A stretch of 64,000 nt of DNA from Amphibalanus amphitrite (taxonomy: Eukaryota > Arthropoda > Thecostraca > Balanomorpha > Balanidae), in contig NW_024882209.1 of NCBI RefSeq assembly GCF_019059575.1, forward strand, positions 186,001 through 250,000, read 5' to 3'. The position numbers were made by a program, and so were the translations under genes. The first letter of the stretch is position 1; each line of letters starts with the position of its first letter. The notes under the pieces were generated by a model. That model did not search any database and was not told the DNA's origin. It saw only the letters and a program-made list of their open reading frames with translations. Of the stretch, positions 48,330 to 59,700 are shown piece after piece.

Positions 48330-49000
48330 ACATAAAGTGGCTTTTAATAAAGACTGGTCTTTGAAGATCGAAACATAACACGAGGAATGCGAAATTTACT
48401 GGTGCTGGCGACTCAAGCTATCAAAGACGTGTCGCGGATGGAGCAGCTCAATTAAAAACCAGATCACTACAAAATTTCCATTTTACAGGTGCTCAAGATC
48501 TATGATTTAAAGGGGTTTTATAGGTACTGAGGTTTCCTTGTAAAGCATTTAAGTACCGATTTCACGAAACTTTACTGCAAGCGGCACCTTCGATAAAGGA
48601 TAGGTACAATTTTGCTAGCGAAGTTGAGGGGAGAAGATTGCCTCCCGCACCCAGTAAGGGAGAGGAGAAACGGCTCTCCTGCCCTACATCCTATTTCCTG
48701 CGCATAAATTCTTGAGCAAAGGCTGGGGGGGGGGGGGGGGGGCGGTACCAGCCTTTGTATATCCCTTGCGGCATCAATTGGCAAATCCTGATCAAAGAAA
48801 AATGTGATGGCCCCAAAGGACAGCCGAAAAAGACATAAGAAAGACGTCATCTTTGCACCATCATGATGGCAAAAAATGACTTTCGGGAAAACTTTGGCAG
48901 TCAGGCACAGTTTCAAAAATAAAGTCATTTTTGGCAAATCAGTATGCTCACAAGGAACCAGGATAAGAAAATACTACCTCAGATTTTCGATGTTCATTTC
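48330..49000. other. Non-coding interval with G18 run
   Basis: No gene is recognised. A G18 homopolymer lies at 48725-48742. The interval ends at TTAA (49001). Confidence 0.5.
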
Positions 49001-50135
49001 TTAACCCTCGCGGACCCGCCCTCCCCCCCCCCCCCCTGGCGAATATTGGTGATAGCTCCCGAACACTAAGGAATAGGAAAGCGAAACTTCAAGTACTTTT
49101 TCCCATCAATTTGACATCTTTTAAAGTGAAAAATGGACCTAGCCCCCTTGATGATGTCACAGGGTCGATTTTTATAGATAACTGCACGGCAATTTTCGGC
49201 GTCACGGACGTAAAATTCAAGTTGCTGCCAAAAAAGTTTTTGAGATAAAAACAAATTACACGATTGTATAGCGTTTGACCTAAAGAGAAATAGAAAAATA
49301 GTTTTGATGACCCGAGGTCAGAGGTTAGGTCCACGACTCCGAGCCTGAGTTTTAGTTTTTCGCAAATAACTTTAAAAAATGGTCCTAGGTCTACGGCAGT
49401 CCATTTGACCTCAGATCAAGGTCATGATCTGACCGGGAAGTGTCATGTTGGATATCAGTCGATCCGTATCGACGAGCTGAACGCATCTGTGGTGTTTTCA
49501 TCGTCCTAGCATGCCTCCATCAAAAGTTATTTGCGAAAAACTGTTAGATACCATTCGTGACCTAAGATGACCTCAGTGGCATAGGGTAAGTGGCTCCTAT
49601 GACGCACACTTCCTAAAAGCGCACACCAAGAACTTTTTTTAATGTAGTTCCTTCAGCAGAAGCCAGGAACGAAAAAATCAGCTGTCAATCACTTCCAGCG
49701 ACATTTGTGCTGCGTGTGGACGGCGGTGGGGTGTTGTCGGCTCAAAAGGTGAGTAGTTATGGCGGATATTGTGATTGAGGTGCAATGTTTCTTCAGCAAA
49801 AAAGTGCCTGAAGCAATAATGCATGTTTTAAGACGCATGCACTTCTCGCGTAAACCTGAATAGGCCGGAAAGATCGATGGGCACTGACCGGATGGCAATG
49901 CAACGGGGCTCAGTTTAGGCATGCATGCTTTACCCAGAATGCGTCAGTGCTGACGGGAGGGGGCTGAATGTCAGGTGTGCGTGTTTAGGGCAACTGGTTC
50001 TGCAATGACGCACACTTTCAGTGCCGCAAATGCGCACAGTACATCTGATGATTATCTAGCCTTCTTTCTTACAAGGAGCAGCTTATATCACGATGAATTG
50101 ACATGTTAGGCATTGGCACAGTGTAGAATGCGGCA

Positions 50136-51315
50136 TTGAGCTCCACTCCCGGCGGTGGAGCTGGCAAAACGGCGGTGGAGCTGGACGCCGGGCCCGGGCG
50201 CTCGGCAGGTGACGCCGGACCCGGGCGCTCGGTTGGTGACGCCGGGCCCGGGAGCTCGGCAGGTGACGCCGGGCCCGGGCGCTCGGCTGGTGACGCCGGG
50301 CCCGGGAGCTCGGCAGGTGACGCCAGGCCCGGGCGCTCGGCATGTGAAGCCGGGCCCGGGCGCTCGACTGGTGACGCCGGGCCCGGGAGCTCGGCAGGTG
50401 ACGCCGGGCCCGGGCGCTCGGCTGGTGACGCCGGACCCGGGCGCTCGGCTGGTGACGCCGGGCCCGGGAGCTCGGCAGGTGACGCCGGGCCCGGGCGCTC
50501 GGCATGTGAAGCCGGGCCCGGGCGTTCGACTGGTGACGCCGGGCCCGGGAGCTCGGCTGGTGACGCCGGACCCGGGCACTCGGCTGGTGACGCCGGACCC
50601 GGGCGCTCGGCTGGTGACGCCGGGCCCGGGAGCTCGGCAGGTGACGCCGGGCCCGGGAGCTCGGCAGGTGACGCCGGGCCCGGGCGCTCGACTGGTGACG
50701 CCGGACCCGGGCGCTCGGCTGGTGACGCCGGGCCCGGGAGCTCGGCAGGTGACGCCGGGCTCGGGCGCTCGGCAAGTGACGCCAGGCCCGGGCGCTCGGC
50801 TGGTGACGCCGGGCCCGGGAGCTCGGCAGGTGACGCCGGGCCCGGGCGCTCGGCAAGTGACGCCAGGCCCGGGCGCTCGGCTGGTGACGCCGGGCCCGGG
50901 AGCTCGGCCGATGGAACATCTCGTGCTGACTCCGTATCCATGCGGGGCGACGAAGAACTAGATAGAAGTCTGCATGACGTGATGCCAACCCCTCGCGTGC
51001 AGAGCAAAGGTAAGCGAAGGGCAGTTAATAGAGATGCTGTGCTGGTAAAGAGGGCATTGTTTGAGTCCGACGGTAACAAGGAAAAAACAAAGAAAACAGC
51101 CAAACATGGACACGTGAAAATAAAACAGGTACCTAAAGCCCAATGAAGACCAGTCATCAGGAAGTGAGACGACATGCATATACTGCTGCATGAAGTTCTC
51201 ACGATCGTGTGAAGAGTGGATACAATGTCAAGTGTGCACTGGCTGGGCATGCGTGCCATGCACTGACGCTGAAACAAAACAGACAAGTTTCACTTGTGAC
51301 CTCTGCCGACAGTAG
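50136..51315 (+). pseudogene. C-terminal remnant of a pogo-like transposase with minisatellite and PHD-like tail
   Basis: An open frame from 50136 to 51148 contains about 27 copies of a nine-residue unit (DAGPGRSAG type), then a basic segment (SKGKRRAVNRDAVLVKRALF, EKTKKTAKHGHVKIK). In the +1 frame from about 51124 the sequence continues through NEDQSSGSETT to a Cys-rich end (51175-51315): CIYC, CEEWIQCQVC, WACVPC and CDLC, then stop. This pattern, with CX2C pairs and a Trp, resembles the PHD-like tail of many animal pogo/Tigger-type transposases, here with Cys for the usual His after WA. The frame break and missing catalytic domain mark it as a remnant. The identification rests on motif recall, not a search. 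Confidence 0.6.
50184..50910. repeat. 27-bp GC-rich minisatellite, about 27 units
   Basis: Units are of the form GGTGACGCCGGGCCCGGG followed by CGCTCGGCT, with few variants (GAGCTCGGCA, GACCCGGGC). The unit is a multiple of three, so several frames on both strands stay open across it; the minus-strand Pro/Ala/Ser-rich frames are artefacts. Confidence 0.97.
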
Positions 51316-51896
51316 ATACTGAGTCAATGAAAAGGTTTCGAGTTCATGATGTGTTCATGATGCGTACATGTTCATGGTGTGTTTCATGATGTGTCGAGTT
51401 CAAAGTTCATGATGTGCTCATGGTGTTCAACTTTAAAATAAAGTGATTTGATCAATACCTCGACATGTTTATTAAACCTAAAACCTGTTGGAATTGTTCT
51501 TGTGCGCATTTGAGGCAGCTGAATGTGCGTCATAAGAGCACCGGTGCTCTATTAGCGCACGTCGGACGTTGGTGGATGTTTTGCCTTATATGTCATAAAT
51601 GATGAAGGAACGCTGGAACGTAAAAGTCAAATCAAGAAAGCAAATGCTTATGAAAACTGCTTGTGACCATTTTGTCAGCAAAACAGGTTTCAGTAAGTCT
51701 CAAAAGCAGTTTTCCTACTAGGTGTGCGTGATAGGAGCCACTTACCCTAAGCAGGGGTCACGGGGGCCATTTTGATGTTCACAGGGGTGTCGATTTTTCA
51801 AAATGGTTGGGGGTGCTCAATCCCTTCACCGGGTGAAAGATTGCAGCTTTGCCATGGGGCACAACCGTACAAGGCAGGGTTGGTTATCCCCATGAG

Positions 51897-52238
51897 GTAC
51901 ACACAGAAAAATATTGACACCGTTAGCGGTGTAATTGCACAGTACATATCTGAGCACTTGAGGAAAGTTAATTTAGTCCCTTCCCCGCTTAAATTACTCG
52001 CGCTTCCAAATGAACACCAGGAAGAAGGTAATAGAACACTGTTAGGAGGGTTGGGTGTTTTGCTACATGTAGTAAAACACCCAACCCTCCTAACAGTGTT
52101 CTATTACTTTCTTCCTGGTGTTCATTTGGAAGCGCGAGTAATTTAAGCGGGGAAGGGACTAAATTAACTTTCCTCAAGTGCTCAGATATGTACTGTGCAA
52201 TTACACCGCTAACGGTGTCAATATTTTTCTGTGTGTAC
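51897..52238. mobile_element. Near-perfect foldback element, 334 bp
   Basis: Arms of about 163 bp are almost exact inverse copies of each other around a short centre at about 52068 (GCTACATGTAGTAAAAC region). The outer ends read ACACAGAAAAATATTGACACC and its inverse, flanked by GTAC on both sides. GTAC is palindromic, so it may be a 4-bp duplication or simply more inverted repeat. The two frames on opposite strands are mirror images and not genes. Confidence 0.88.
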
Positions 52239-52596
52239 TGATAATGCCGGCCATTTCCACTAACATTTCCCAAGGGCAGAACGTTCTCTTTGAAAATCAT
52301 TTTGCTCATCCTAGTACCTACTTGGCTATCTTATTACATAACCATCTTTCCGAAAGTCATACCTACCTTTATTTGCCGGCAGCATGGCAGCAGCCCCGAC
52401 GCCTCTGTAATAAGGTGACAGAAACCAATGACGGCGATTAGCACCGGTGCAGCAGCCGCTGCGGTCCGCAGGGGCGGACATTGCGCGGAGGCAACGGTAG
52501 CTACGAGGCTCTGGCGGTAATCAGACGATCCCAATAATGATCGCTGAAAAATGACAAGTGGTCGCCTTTGGATATTTACGGGTTCACGATTTTCCT
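52239..52596. other. Non-coding interval, no gene seen
   Basis: About 360 bp without a recognisable feature, ending at the CAGTGGCG terminus of the next element. Confidence 0.4.
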
Positions 52597-54830
52597 CAGT
52601 GGCGTAGCCAGGTGGGCCCGTGAGGCACGTACCCCCCCCCCCCCCCATCAGCTTCGGGCTTCAGCCGGGTCCCCTCAGTTTATTCGGGCCTTAGGGCCCT
52701 GAGGCGCCAATTGGCCGCTAAGGGTCAATGTTGGCCATATTCGGACTGAAAAGGGATCCACGGGCTCGTAAAAACACCTCATGGGCCCACAAGTACAACA
52801 CTAAGATCTCCATAAGGGCCCCAAGCCAGCCTCTGAGGGCCCTTACCGGCTTGGAGGGCGCCATGTTGGACTCTGGGGTCCTACTCCTAACCGGCCTATT
52901 TAGGGGGCCAGCTCCAGGAGCTCCACACCCGCCTATTGGCCCCACACCCATTTCTCTGAGGGCCCCTATGACAGCGACTGTGAGGGCCCTCACCGATGCC
53001 CCTGAGCGCCATGCACCGGTGTCTAGCTGAGGGCCCCACACCCCTAACTTTGAGGCCCTACACCAATGCCTTTAAAACCCCTACAGGCCTACACTGAAAA
53101 CAAAATGACACAAAAAACGACTAAAAACGCACAGGCAGAGCGTGTTAACTAGGCTTTCTTGTGTACCCTGCATCATGCATTTTTTGACCCGTCGCAGACG
53201 TGTTAATTTACAAATGTGTTAACCCAGTCGTGTTGTGTCTTAAAACACAATATCATTGTGTCTTCAACACATAAGGCTTGTGTGAATACATTTGCAGAAT
53301 AAAAGGTAAATGTGTTACCAAATTTAACACAAATCGCAAGTGAAAGGAGGAAACACGTGGTGATTATGTAGTTTGTTGCCGGGGCGCAGTTGAACGGACT
53401 TTGGCTTTGGCTGGACAGGCTGACTGCCAAAGCCGGGCCCCGAGTGGAATCGGGCGCTCGGGTGCGGTCAAGGCTGAGCACCCGGCCGGCCGACCCATAC
53501 GGTCAGGGCGCGGTCAGGGCTGAGCACGCGGCCGGCCGACCCATACTGATACGAGGCCGCCGACCCATACACGAGCTGGAGTTGCCCCCGGTCGGCCACT
53601 TCAGAGCCGAAGGGTGAACGCGCCACGCGGACGGCTCAAGCATAGCACCAAGTGACAATGCCCCAAATTGGTGGACTACTGTACAATACAGTTGTCCAGA
53701 CAGCCGGGATAAATTTACGGCCACCGATTTTTCAAATATATCCTATATAGACCGAGGAGTTTCTTCCTCCAATCAGACGTTAATTAGCTATGCTTCAGCT
53801 TGCACTTGATGTAATCAGCGCATATTGCTCTAGACAATTTCTCAAGTATCGAATCCCTCGGCTGTATTGTGCATTTTGACCTTTCTCAAAACACTTTGGC
53901 AAATTTTCCCAAAAACCCAGCATAGAAATCGGTGCTCGAAAACCGCCCTCTTTTATCCCCATCTGAAGTTAAGGTTCAGAGGTCGCTCACTGGTGGATGG
54001 CACGGTGTATTTGTGTAAGGGTACACGTCTACCATGTCCGACAACACATGATTTCGATACACTGATGTATTACATTCGTCCAGCGTGCTTGGCACGAGAC
54101 AATTGTGTCATTATTCTGTTTTATGTGTTATCAAACGTGTCGAAGGTCCCGCCAAGCGTGAAAATACTCAGCCTTATTGTGTTTTGGGTGCGATTAACAC
54201 ATGACTGATGTGTTACCAGTGCAGAACATGCCCTCACTGTGTCGATTTGTTTTCAGTGTACATGGGCGGTTCTGAGGGCCCTTGTCAGCTACCAGCGACC
54301 CTGACGGTCCCACACAGGTGACTTGGAGGGTCCCAGCGGCGTCTGAGAGCACCATGCCGGTCTCTGAGAACCCCACAAGGCTCCTGAAGGCACCGGTGAC
54401 CTCTTGATATCTTCTTTTCGGCCTATGAAGGGTTCGTTCCGTAACAGCAGTTTTGAGGGCCACACGGGCGCCTGTGATGGCCCTAAACCAGTGTCTCTGA
54501 GAGCCCCCACAACGGCGCCTGTGAGGGACATCACCGGCAACTGTTAAGCCCCTACACCGGGCCTCCGGGCTCCGAGGACCATACGTTGCCATATCTGAGG
54601 TAGGTCCCCGCACTTAAGTGCCTCCTAAGGCTCTATATCGGCGGCTCTGAGGGCCCAACACCGTCGCTTCTGAAGGCCCCACAAGTGCACGTATGACAAC
54701 CACCCACCGTGCCGGTGACATTTGAAGGCCCCACACCAGCGACTCTGAGGGCCCCGTTTAAGGGTCAGACACCCGTGTACGACTGACCCACACCAGTGTC
54801 TTTGCAACTACGTCTTTTTCACCCTTCTTC
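52597..54830. mobile_element. Second hAT-like element with GAGGGCCC array, right end not found
   Basis: It opens CAGTGGCGTAGCCAGG, a typical hAT terminus, followed by a C-run. From about 52675 to 53090 and again from 54265 to about 54800 it consists of degenerate units with the TGAGGGCCC core found in the hAT element at 17295-19438. The CACTGAAAAC element at 53092-54258 interrupts it. I could not find an inverse CAGTGGCG end or an 8-bp duplication at the right, so the end coordinate is approximate. Confidence 0.65.
53092..54258. mobile_element. CACTGAAAAC-terminated element, TA duplication
   Basis: The 1167-bp element starts CACTGAAAACAAAATGACAC, ends TTTGTTTTCAGTG and is flanked by TA on both sides. 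Subterminal sequence is rich in TGTTAA/TTAACAC words in inverted orientation. A tandem duplication of about 50 bp (GGCCGGCCGACCCATAC) lies at about 53470-53560. No transposase is recognised. It is a longer relative of the CACTG foldbacks at 8804 and 21884. Confidence 0.8.
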
Positions 54831-54859
54831 TTCAGACTAACTTTTCTTTTACGCACATG

Positions 54860-55830
54860 GTACCTTCACTAGGTCTTTGAGGTCACTTTTGGTGAGTTTC
54901 GAGCAGCAGCTATCGATTCCGCTGTCCGTAAGCCTAATCATGCAGAACTCCAGAATTTGACCTTTGACCTGACCTTGACCTCAAAGTTGACCTCAATCTT
55001 AAAATCTTAAGAGTGCTTTGGGAAGGTCTCGTAGGACGTAGAGACCTTTCGAAGGCCGCCTCGCGGGGCTCGATGCGACCATTGGTTCTCGAGATAACAG
55101 GGGGAGGGGGGTCGGATCCGACCCCCCCCCAGGCTGTCGTGGGTACAGAAATAGCCCAGGCGATGCCGGGTTAAAATTGGGTATCATCGGCTTCCTCTCG
55201 TCACGGGCAACACGCTCGTTTTTTCCGTGAAGCTCTAGCTCGATCAGGGGCCAAACGGCAAAGTTCCGGTTCAGTGTGTCATGTTCACCTGCGTCCCGAT
55301 GTTTGAGGGCGTTTTCGGCCATAAGAAGAGCATTTCAACTTTGTCCCATTGATTTGGAGAGGAAAAAAATTGACCTGACCTTAGGTCACTAATTTCAAAA
55401 TCCCGAGATATACAAATTGTTGATACTGATTCTCTCATGCAATAGCCTGAGTTTCAAACTCCTGGGATGTACCTAAACTGTAGGAATGACTGAATCACAG
55501 TTGTTTTTTTTTTTTTTAGAGGCATGGTCACTGGTCAGTGGTCACATAGCTTGACCTGGTAGTGGTGACCTGATCTCATGGCACCTCGGGTCAAAAATGT
55601 TGCACAAGGAGCGAAACTGATTATTCATAAGCTAGGTTTTCTTTACATTCGCAAAGAAAAAAAAACTGGCAGGTGTGGCCAAAAAACACCCCCCCCCCCC
55701 CCTACACACACACACTTGTGTTTTCTTCCTTATTTTTGACGCTCTTTCGAATACCGCTTACCGCGTGTCGCTACGTGGCCCAGGAGCCGAGTTAGACGGG
55801 AATGTGTGTGCAGACACCCCCTTGCGGCCC
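54860..55830 (-). mobile_element. Mosaic of TTAA-element fragments
   Basis: AGGTCA/TGACCT-rich sequence leads to a long-type right end at 55110-55174 (GGGTCGGATCCGACCC hairpin, CCCAGGC word twice, GCCGGG-TTAA). Beyond the TTAA, 55175-55420 follows the inside of family B in reverse (AACACGCTCGTTTTTTCC), and 55735-55830 follows the long end of family A (GCTACGTGGCCCAGGAGCCG). Full boundaries cannot be drawn. Confidence 0.55.
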
Positions 55831-56749
55831 GACGCGGGATATTATCACGATTTCCGGCCAACCCCGAGGCAAAGCCGCTTCACGTTCATACGATGTGCGC
55901 GATACCTGGCGGTAAGCGAGCGTCACTATCATTAGGTTATAGATGTCGCTACCAGTCGAGGAGAACGCATCGCCGAAGCAGGCAGGGCAGAAGTACGCAG
56001 GCGTCGGGGAGGCAAGAGAAAAGTGCGCATCGTTAGAAAACAACCTGAGATTACCTAACCTAATCCCAACCTTACATAGCCTATACCTTTGTCCATGCGT
56101 ACATTACACTGTACTAACATTTCTGAATTGATGCATACCTACTTCTGTCCAACTTGCAACTGCTGTCGTGCATTTGCCAAATGGATCTTGGTAATCCATA
56201 TGTACCGTCTTTTGTCCGCAACCCAGCTCGACCACCCTCCTGTGCAGATGCTAGAGACCACCGTAAACTATACGTATTGGTCATTTTCAACACTCGCTTA
56301 GTCCTAGTGAACGTAACAAATTGGTCTCAAAATGTTCTGCCAATGTAAGCTTAGAGAAAAATGTATGCGCAACATCCATTGAACCTTGGACGCAATGAAA
56401 GAACGCCGTTTGCATACAAAATATATTAACGGTGTCTTCTCAGTTAACATCATGCACTAAATAACACTCAGAGGGCGGCAACACTTTCTACAAGCAATGT
56501 GAAAGCAATACGAAATCCCCGCTCAAGCAGGGTACCCACGGACTCTACATATGGCAACTTTGACGCGCTAGACTCGTATCCTGGCAGTGAGTGCATAACT
56601 GGCCAACTGCCCTCTGCTAGCAGCGAGCAAAACGTTTATAAAAATGCACACGGAACAGGTACCCATAAGGAAGGTTTCGATCTCTTGGATCGTTTCGATC
56701 ACCTTTTGGTTAACGTACAAAAGGTTGGCAAATGCACCATGTATCACAG
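55831..56749. other. Non-coding interval downstream of FAN1
   Basis: About 900 bp without a supported gene or repeat. I see no clear AATAAA on the minus strand close to the FAN1 stop codon. Confidence 0.45.
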
Positions 56750-59700
56750 CTAGGTGAAGTCGCTACCTGATGAATCTTCGGTGCTCCAAAAGCTCATCTG
56801 TGAGGATAACCGCTGGAATTTACTACTCTGGTCTCGCTTCGCACTGGCAGTGTGGGCCATTTCTGTGGAACTGTCATCACTGTCATCCACCGCGACCACT
56901 TCTACTTCATGAGCACCTTCTTCCTTCTTCCTTGGTCTCCCTCTTGTTCGCTTCTCTTTCTGAGAAGCCTCTTCTTGTGCACCTTCTGCCAGGTTCTCGT
57001 TCTTTCTCGGTCTGCCTCTCGGCCGCTTCTCTTTCTGAGGTTCTTCGTTTTGCTCTCCGTCTCCGGCGCTCTGTCTCGCTCTCTTTGTACTCTCTCCCGC
57101 TCTCCCTCCCCTCCCTCGACGCCCCCTGACCCCGCGAGAGCCACCCCGTCCCCTCCCCTCCGCACTCTCTCCCGCTCCCTCCGCACTCTCTCTCCGAGTC
57201 TGACTTCCGCTGACTCCCAGCTCTGCTTGCTCAGAGGTCGCGGTCTCTTCTCTACTCGGTCCTCCCGCGCTCTTTCTCGGTCTCCCTCTCTTTGCTCTCC
57301 CCACTCCCGCACCACCCTCTGCCACACTCTCTCCTTCTGGAATCTTCCTCGGCCGTCCGCGCTTCCTCTTCACAACTTCTTCCGGCTTCCCACTTCCACA
57401 GCCTTCAACATCACCTTCCACATAATCGACATCATCAGCTCCAGCATCACAAGCCTTCCTGCCGCTAGCCTTCCCTCTTGCTCGCCGCTTCCTCGGCGAC
57501 CGCACCTCCTCTCCCTTCCCTCTGGCGTTCTCAGTCTTCCTCTTTCCCGCTCCTCGTCTGCCGAGGGCCTTCACGTAGCAGACCTCCGCCTCGGCGCCGT
57601 GATCCAGCAGGTACTGTATCCACAGTATCTGCTTGGTGGAGAGCCGGTCGTTGGGCCCCTTGACCTCGACGATCCGCGCAGTCAGGGTGGAGGGGTTCCA
57701 CAGGACCAGGTCGGGAAAACCGCTTCTGGTGAACCTGAGGAGCGGGAGAGAGGGTGGGATTAGAGTTAAGTACAACACCAGCCGAATGGAGGAGGGGGGG
57801 GGGGGGGGCAGACATATACATAACATACAACTTCACTGGTATACACATTGACTGCACAAAAATCATATCAACATTTGTTAATCTTGATCACCTTAAGCGG
57901 GTGTGCGATAAAGGATATGACTGACTCTGAGTCATGATTCATTCTTAGAACGTAACAATACAAATCAAAGAAGAGTTAAGAGTTATCTAGATGAACATTT
58001 CTAAGGCACGCACGTAATCTTTAGGCCACACGAATAATACGAAAAAATATACAAAAATAAGACTGAACAACAGAATTTAGTTCTACGACCCTCCACGGCC
58101 CGAACAGGAGGCCATCACACCCAATACTGCCTCTCCTCGAATTCAATCTGTACACCTCAAACCCCACTTCCTTGCCATTGTGCTCTCCTCGATTCCCGAA
58201 TTAAATTCTCCACTGATGAAGCATGTATTTATCGACTAGAATTCCCTCAAATCTTTCCTTAGCCCGAGTCACATATCCTCCAGTCTCTCCCCCCCCCCCC
58301 AATAATTTCACCGCAACCACCCACCTAAAACGAACCAATCTCCTACCTCTACCCACCAGTCCTGTCTCCCACTTTTCCCTCCCCCGTCCACCCATCTCCC
58401 AGTTACATTCCTCTGTTTGATTCCCACCCCTCTCCCCTTTCTACCCACCCTCTCTACTCTACCCACCCCTCTCTCCTCTACCCACCTGTACTCTGTAGCC
58501 AGCCGGCGGCAGATGGCGGTTACCAGCCGTACTCCCAGACACCTCAGCAGGCTCAGAGCGTGCTCACAGTCTCTGAACACATCCCAGGAGGCCAGTGATA
58601 GACACCCGTGGTGCGCCTCCCACACCTCCGCCACGCGCTGACAGGCATCCTCCTCTGAACCGGCCTCCAGTTCAGCCAGACGTGCCTCCACTGCCTCACG
58701 ACGACGCTCCAAGAAAGCTGGCGAGTTGAGATCGAGTGGGAGGGTCTGGTAGGCACTCCGGAAGCTGTCTGGGACCTCGGCGGAGTACAGAAGATCCCAG
58801 AAGAGGAGGGCGAAGAGGGTGACGGTTGGCGCTCCCTCGCGGTGGACTCCTTCAGAGTAGCGCGATGAGTAATGCGAGAGAGCCAGTTCCTCCACTGAGC
58901 AGACTGTGACGTCACCGCTGGTGACGTAACCAGTGACGTCAGCACCGCCGGAGGGCTGTTCAGGCCGGAGAAAGACCATCTTGAGGCCTGGTACGTCACG
59001 CGGTAAGCAGCGAGCCTCGATCTCCACACTGGGGAGGTGATCGGGCTGGAGTGGGGAGGGGGTTAGCGTCGGCTCCAGGCGGGCTAGCCGCTGCTCTAGC
59101 GCCAGACGTCGCCCACCGCGCACCTCTGGGTCTTCCAGTGCGCTCCTGACAGCCTGGAGAGCTTCATCAGGGCGGCGGAGGTGTTGGTGTAGGGTGAGAG
59201 CCAGACGGTCCGACCAGAAACCGCGGTAGTCTGGAAGATAGGTGTGTTGATCGAGCAGAGAACGTAGCAGGGTCACAGCCGCGTCATGCTCCCGTCGTCT
59301 CTGAAGAACCTCCACGCTCTTCGACATGACGTAGGTGATGATGGAGCCGGCGGTGAAGCGACGAAGGAACGGAGGAAGAGAGGCGTCATGCTTCGCCAGC
59401 TCCGGAGCTTCTTTCAGCGAGGCCAGCATGGTCTCTGCCGCTTGGTAAGTCTCGTAGGCCGCGTCCCACTGTTTGGTTTCAATTGCATTCCGCAGTTGAC
59501 GCTCTAGCTGACTCGCTGTCTCGTATCTTAGCAGATCATCCCGGGTGGCGAAGATGGCAGTCTGTCTACTGACGGTGACTGGAGGATACACCATCCTCCC
59601 CAAGTTCACCATCAGGAGTGTCAACAACTGCTGCGACGTATCCTCTTCGTCCTCATACAGAGGAAGGTGGAACAGACTGAGGACTCTCAGCAGGACTCTC

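Larger units (their letters stand above)
49584..51747 (+). mobile_element. Internally deleted pogo/Tigger-like DNA transposon
   Basis: Terminal inverted repeats of about 28 bp begin GGGTAAGTGGCTCCTATGAC and end with the inverse (ATAGGAGCCACTTACCC). TA flanks both ends, and the empty site is reconstructable from family A sequence (ATA-A). TA duplication is typical of Tc1/mariner-pogo elements. The only recognisable coding remnant is a transposase tail (50136-51315). No helix-turn-helix or DDE domain remains, and the space is filled by a 27-bp minisatellite. Confidence 0.8.
49001..51896 (-). mobile_element. Degenerate TTAA element, family A-like, hosting a pogo-like element
   Basis: It begins TTAACCCTCGCGG and a C-run at 49001-49034. 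From about 49320 it follows family A in reverse orientation (GCGAAAAACTGTTAGATACC, GTGACCTAAGATGACCTCAG). The family A sequence resumes after the pogo-like insertion at 51748 (AGGGGTCACG, CATTTTGATGTTCACA), confirming the insertion. A right TTAA end is not seen. Confidence 0.6.

Noticed and set aside
50069-51286. 405-codon minus-strand Pro/Ala/Ser-rich frame
   Set aside because: Shadow of the 27-bp minisatellite; the plus strand holds the Cys-rich transposase tail.
51772-52309. Mirror-image frames on opposite strands
   Set aside because: They are the two arms of the foldback element read in opposite directions.
56852-57763. 303-codon plus-strand frame opposite FAN1 exon 2
   Set aside because: Antisense to the VRR-NUC and AT-hook coding sequence; low-complexity Ser/Leu/Pro-rich shadow.
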